Source of the DNA: Oceanobacillus senegalensis | GTDB lineage: Bacteria; Bacillota; Bacilli; Bacillales; Amphibacillaceae | Reading direction: 5' to 3' | NCBI RefSeq assembly: GCF_900176885.1 | Contig: NZ_LT839648.1 | Coordinates: 4,114,813 to 4,178,812 of the forward strand | Length of the DNA stretch: 64,000 bases | Part shown: positions 63,594 through 64,000 of the stretch, in pieces | Numbering within the stretch: the first letter of the stretch is position 1 | Layout of the letters: each line of letters starts with the position of its first letter | The notes under the pieces: generated by a model | Told to the model about the DNA's origin: nothing | What the model saw: only the letters and a program-made list of their open reading frames with translations | Databases searched by the model: none | Position numbers and translations under genes: made by a program

Positions 63594-63938
63594 AATAGAA
63601 CACCCCAAAAATTAGTTTTTTCACTCTAACTTTTGGGGTGCACTACAGTTCCTCGTCCCGCAATTTTCCCCTTCATAGATAAAAGCTCTGTGGTAGCATA
63701 GAGGCTTAGTTTTCGGTAATGAAGAAAGTGTGCCTTTCCTTCTTTTATTGATTAATCCTTCCTTTCATTAGAATCTACCAAAAACAAGTTGCTCTATTTT
63801 TGAAGCGCATGCTGTTGAATAAAAGAATTCGCAAACGTATCTAGAACAAGTGAGCAAATCAAAAAAGCCAAAGGAGAACCTTTGGCTTTGGCTTAAAATA
63901 GTTGGAAATGGGACGAGGAACCTGACCCTATGTCCCAC

Positions 63939-64000
63939 TTAGTTTAATTTCTGTGCTGTTCCTGTACGTGAAGATGTTTCAATTGCGTCGAGAAGTTGAT
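63939..64000 (-). CDS. C-terminus of a gene cut by the window edge, probably a Gfo/Idh/MocA-type oxidoreductase
   Basis: On the minus strand the last 19 codons read LLDAIETSSRTGTAQKLN before the TAA at 63939-63941. A LLxAIExSxRTG ending is typical of the Gfo/Idh/MocA sugar oxidoreductase family, but only the tail is visible. It ends three bases from the repeat copy 3. Confidence 0.4.
   Translation of the reverse strand, partial: QLLDAIETSSRTGTAQKLN

Larger units (their letters stand above)
62163..63647 (-). mobile_element. IS3-family insertion sequence, 1485 bp, with 3 bp target duplication
   Basis: The ends are imperfect inverted repeats: TGAGGTGACCCCCAAAAGTT on the left and, reversed, TGTAGTGCACCCCAAAAGTT on the right. 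The target GTT is present on both sides (62160-62162 and 63648-63650), and the uninterrupted form of the target is known from copies 1 and 2 of the surrounding repeat. It carries two genes, orfA and orfB, read leftwards. Everything looks intact, so the insertion is recent and possibly active. Confidence 0.95.
62143..63936. repeat. ~300 bp dispersed repeat, copy 3, split by an IS3-family element
   Basis: The left fragment is 62143-62162 (GGGGGACGCGGGGGCAGG then TT) and the right fragment 63648-63936 (GTTCCTCGTCCC to CCTATGTCCC). Removing bases 62163-63650 restores a continuous copy matching copy 1. The internal GCCAAAGGAGAACCTTTGGC hairpin is present. Confidence 0.9.

Noticed and set aside
1..64000. 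CRISPR arrays, tRNA or rRNA genes, prophage structural module
   Set aside because: No regularly spaced direct repeats, cloverleaf sequences, rRNA core motifs or capsid, portal or terminase-like proteins were seen by eye. This is not a computed search.

Overview
The window looks like chromosomal DNA of a low-GC, endospore-forming Bacillaceae, probably a salt-tolerant genus close to Oceanobacillus or Virgibacillus. The reasons are strong AGGAGG-type ribosome sites, a GerA-type germinant receptor operon, FosB (a bacillithiol-dependent enzyme), a SAM-I riboswitch, a CcpA cre site, a poly-gamma-glutamate capsule operon, and long acidic secreted proteins. The genus is an inference from gene content; there is no rRNA or marker gene to settle it.

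Layout. 1-10.9 kb is an accessory region of lipoproteins, small membrane proteins, an IS110-family element with a likely bridge-RNA leader, a degenerate M29 peptidase, fosB, an amidohydrolase, and two genes each broken by one in-frame stop. 11-15.7 kb holds a nucleoside hydrolase, a panB plus putative ketopantoate reductase pair, and an SDR protein that lacks the catalytic Tyr and Lys. 16.1-24.1 kb is a complete-looking 2-O-alpha-mannosyl-D-glycerate pathway: HPr, mannose-6-phosphate isomerase, GH38 mannosidase, PTS EIIABC, RpiR regulator and glycerate kinase. 24.2-26.5 kb holds a decayed copy of part of the nucleoside hydrolase gene, a GNAT, a GrpB-like protein and small envelope proteins. 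26.6-29.7 kb is a SAM-riboswitch-controlled transporter plus flavin monooxygenase, probably for sulfur scavenging. 30-37 kb has a LysR regulator, FMN reductase, MFS transporter, small membrane proteins, DUF2935, a YcxB-like protein and a TauE-type permease. 37.2-38.3 kb has three DUF4183 proteins, two of them a recent tandem duplication. 39.5-43.4 kb is a capsule operon capB-capC-capE-capD with no recognisable capA. 43.6-50.4 kb has a secreted phosphatase, a candidate holin-like toxin and a gerA-C-D-B operon. 50.6-56 kb has a large secreted nuclease, a copper-amine-oxidase-N-like protein and tatA. 56.3-60.3 kb is an operon of two M20 metallohydrolases around two membrane proteins. 60.3-64 kb is an alcohol dehydrogenase framed by three copies of a ~300 bp repeat, one of them split by an IS3-family element with a 3 bp target duplication.

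Three dispersed repeat families run through the intergenic DNA: (i) GGTGCG hairpins following genes, often acting as terminators; (ii) GAGACTGGGACA inverted-repeat elements; (iii) REP-like GGGACGAGGAACCTG palindromes bounding the ~300 bp repeats. At least five genes or gene remnants are broken, mostly in the accessory left half. No tRNA, rRNA, CRISPR array or phage structural module was seen.
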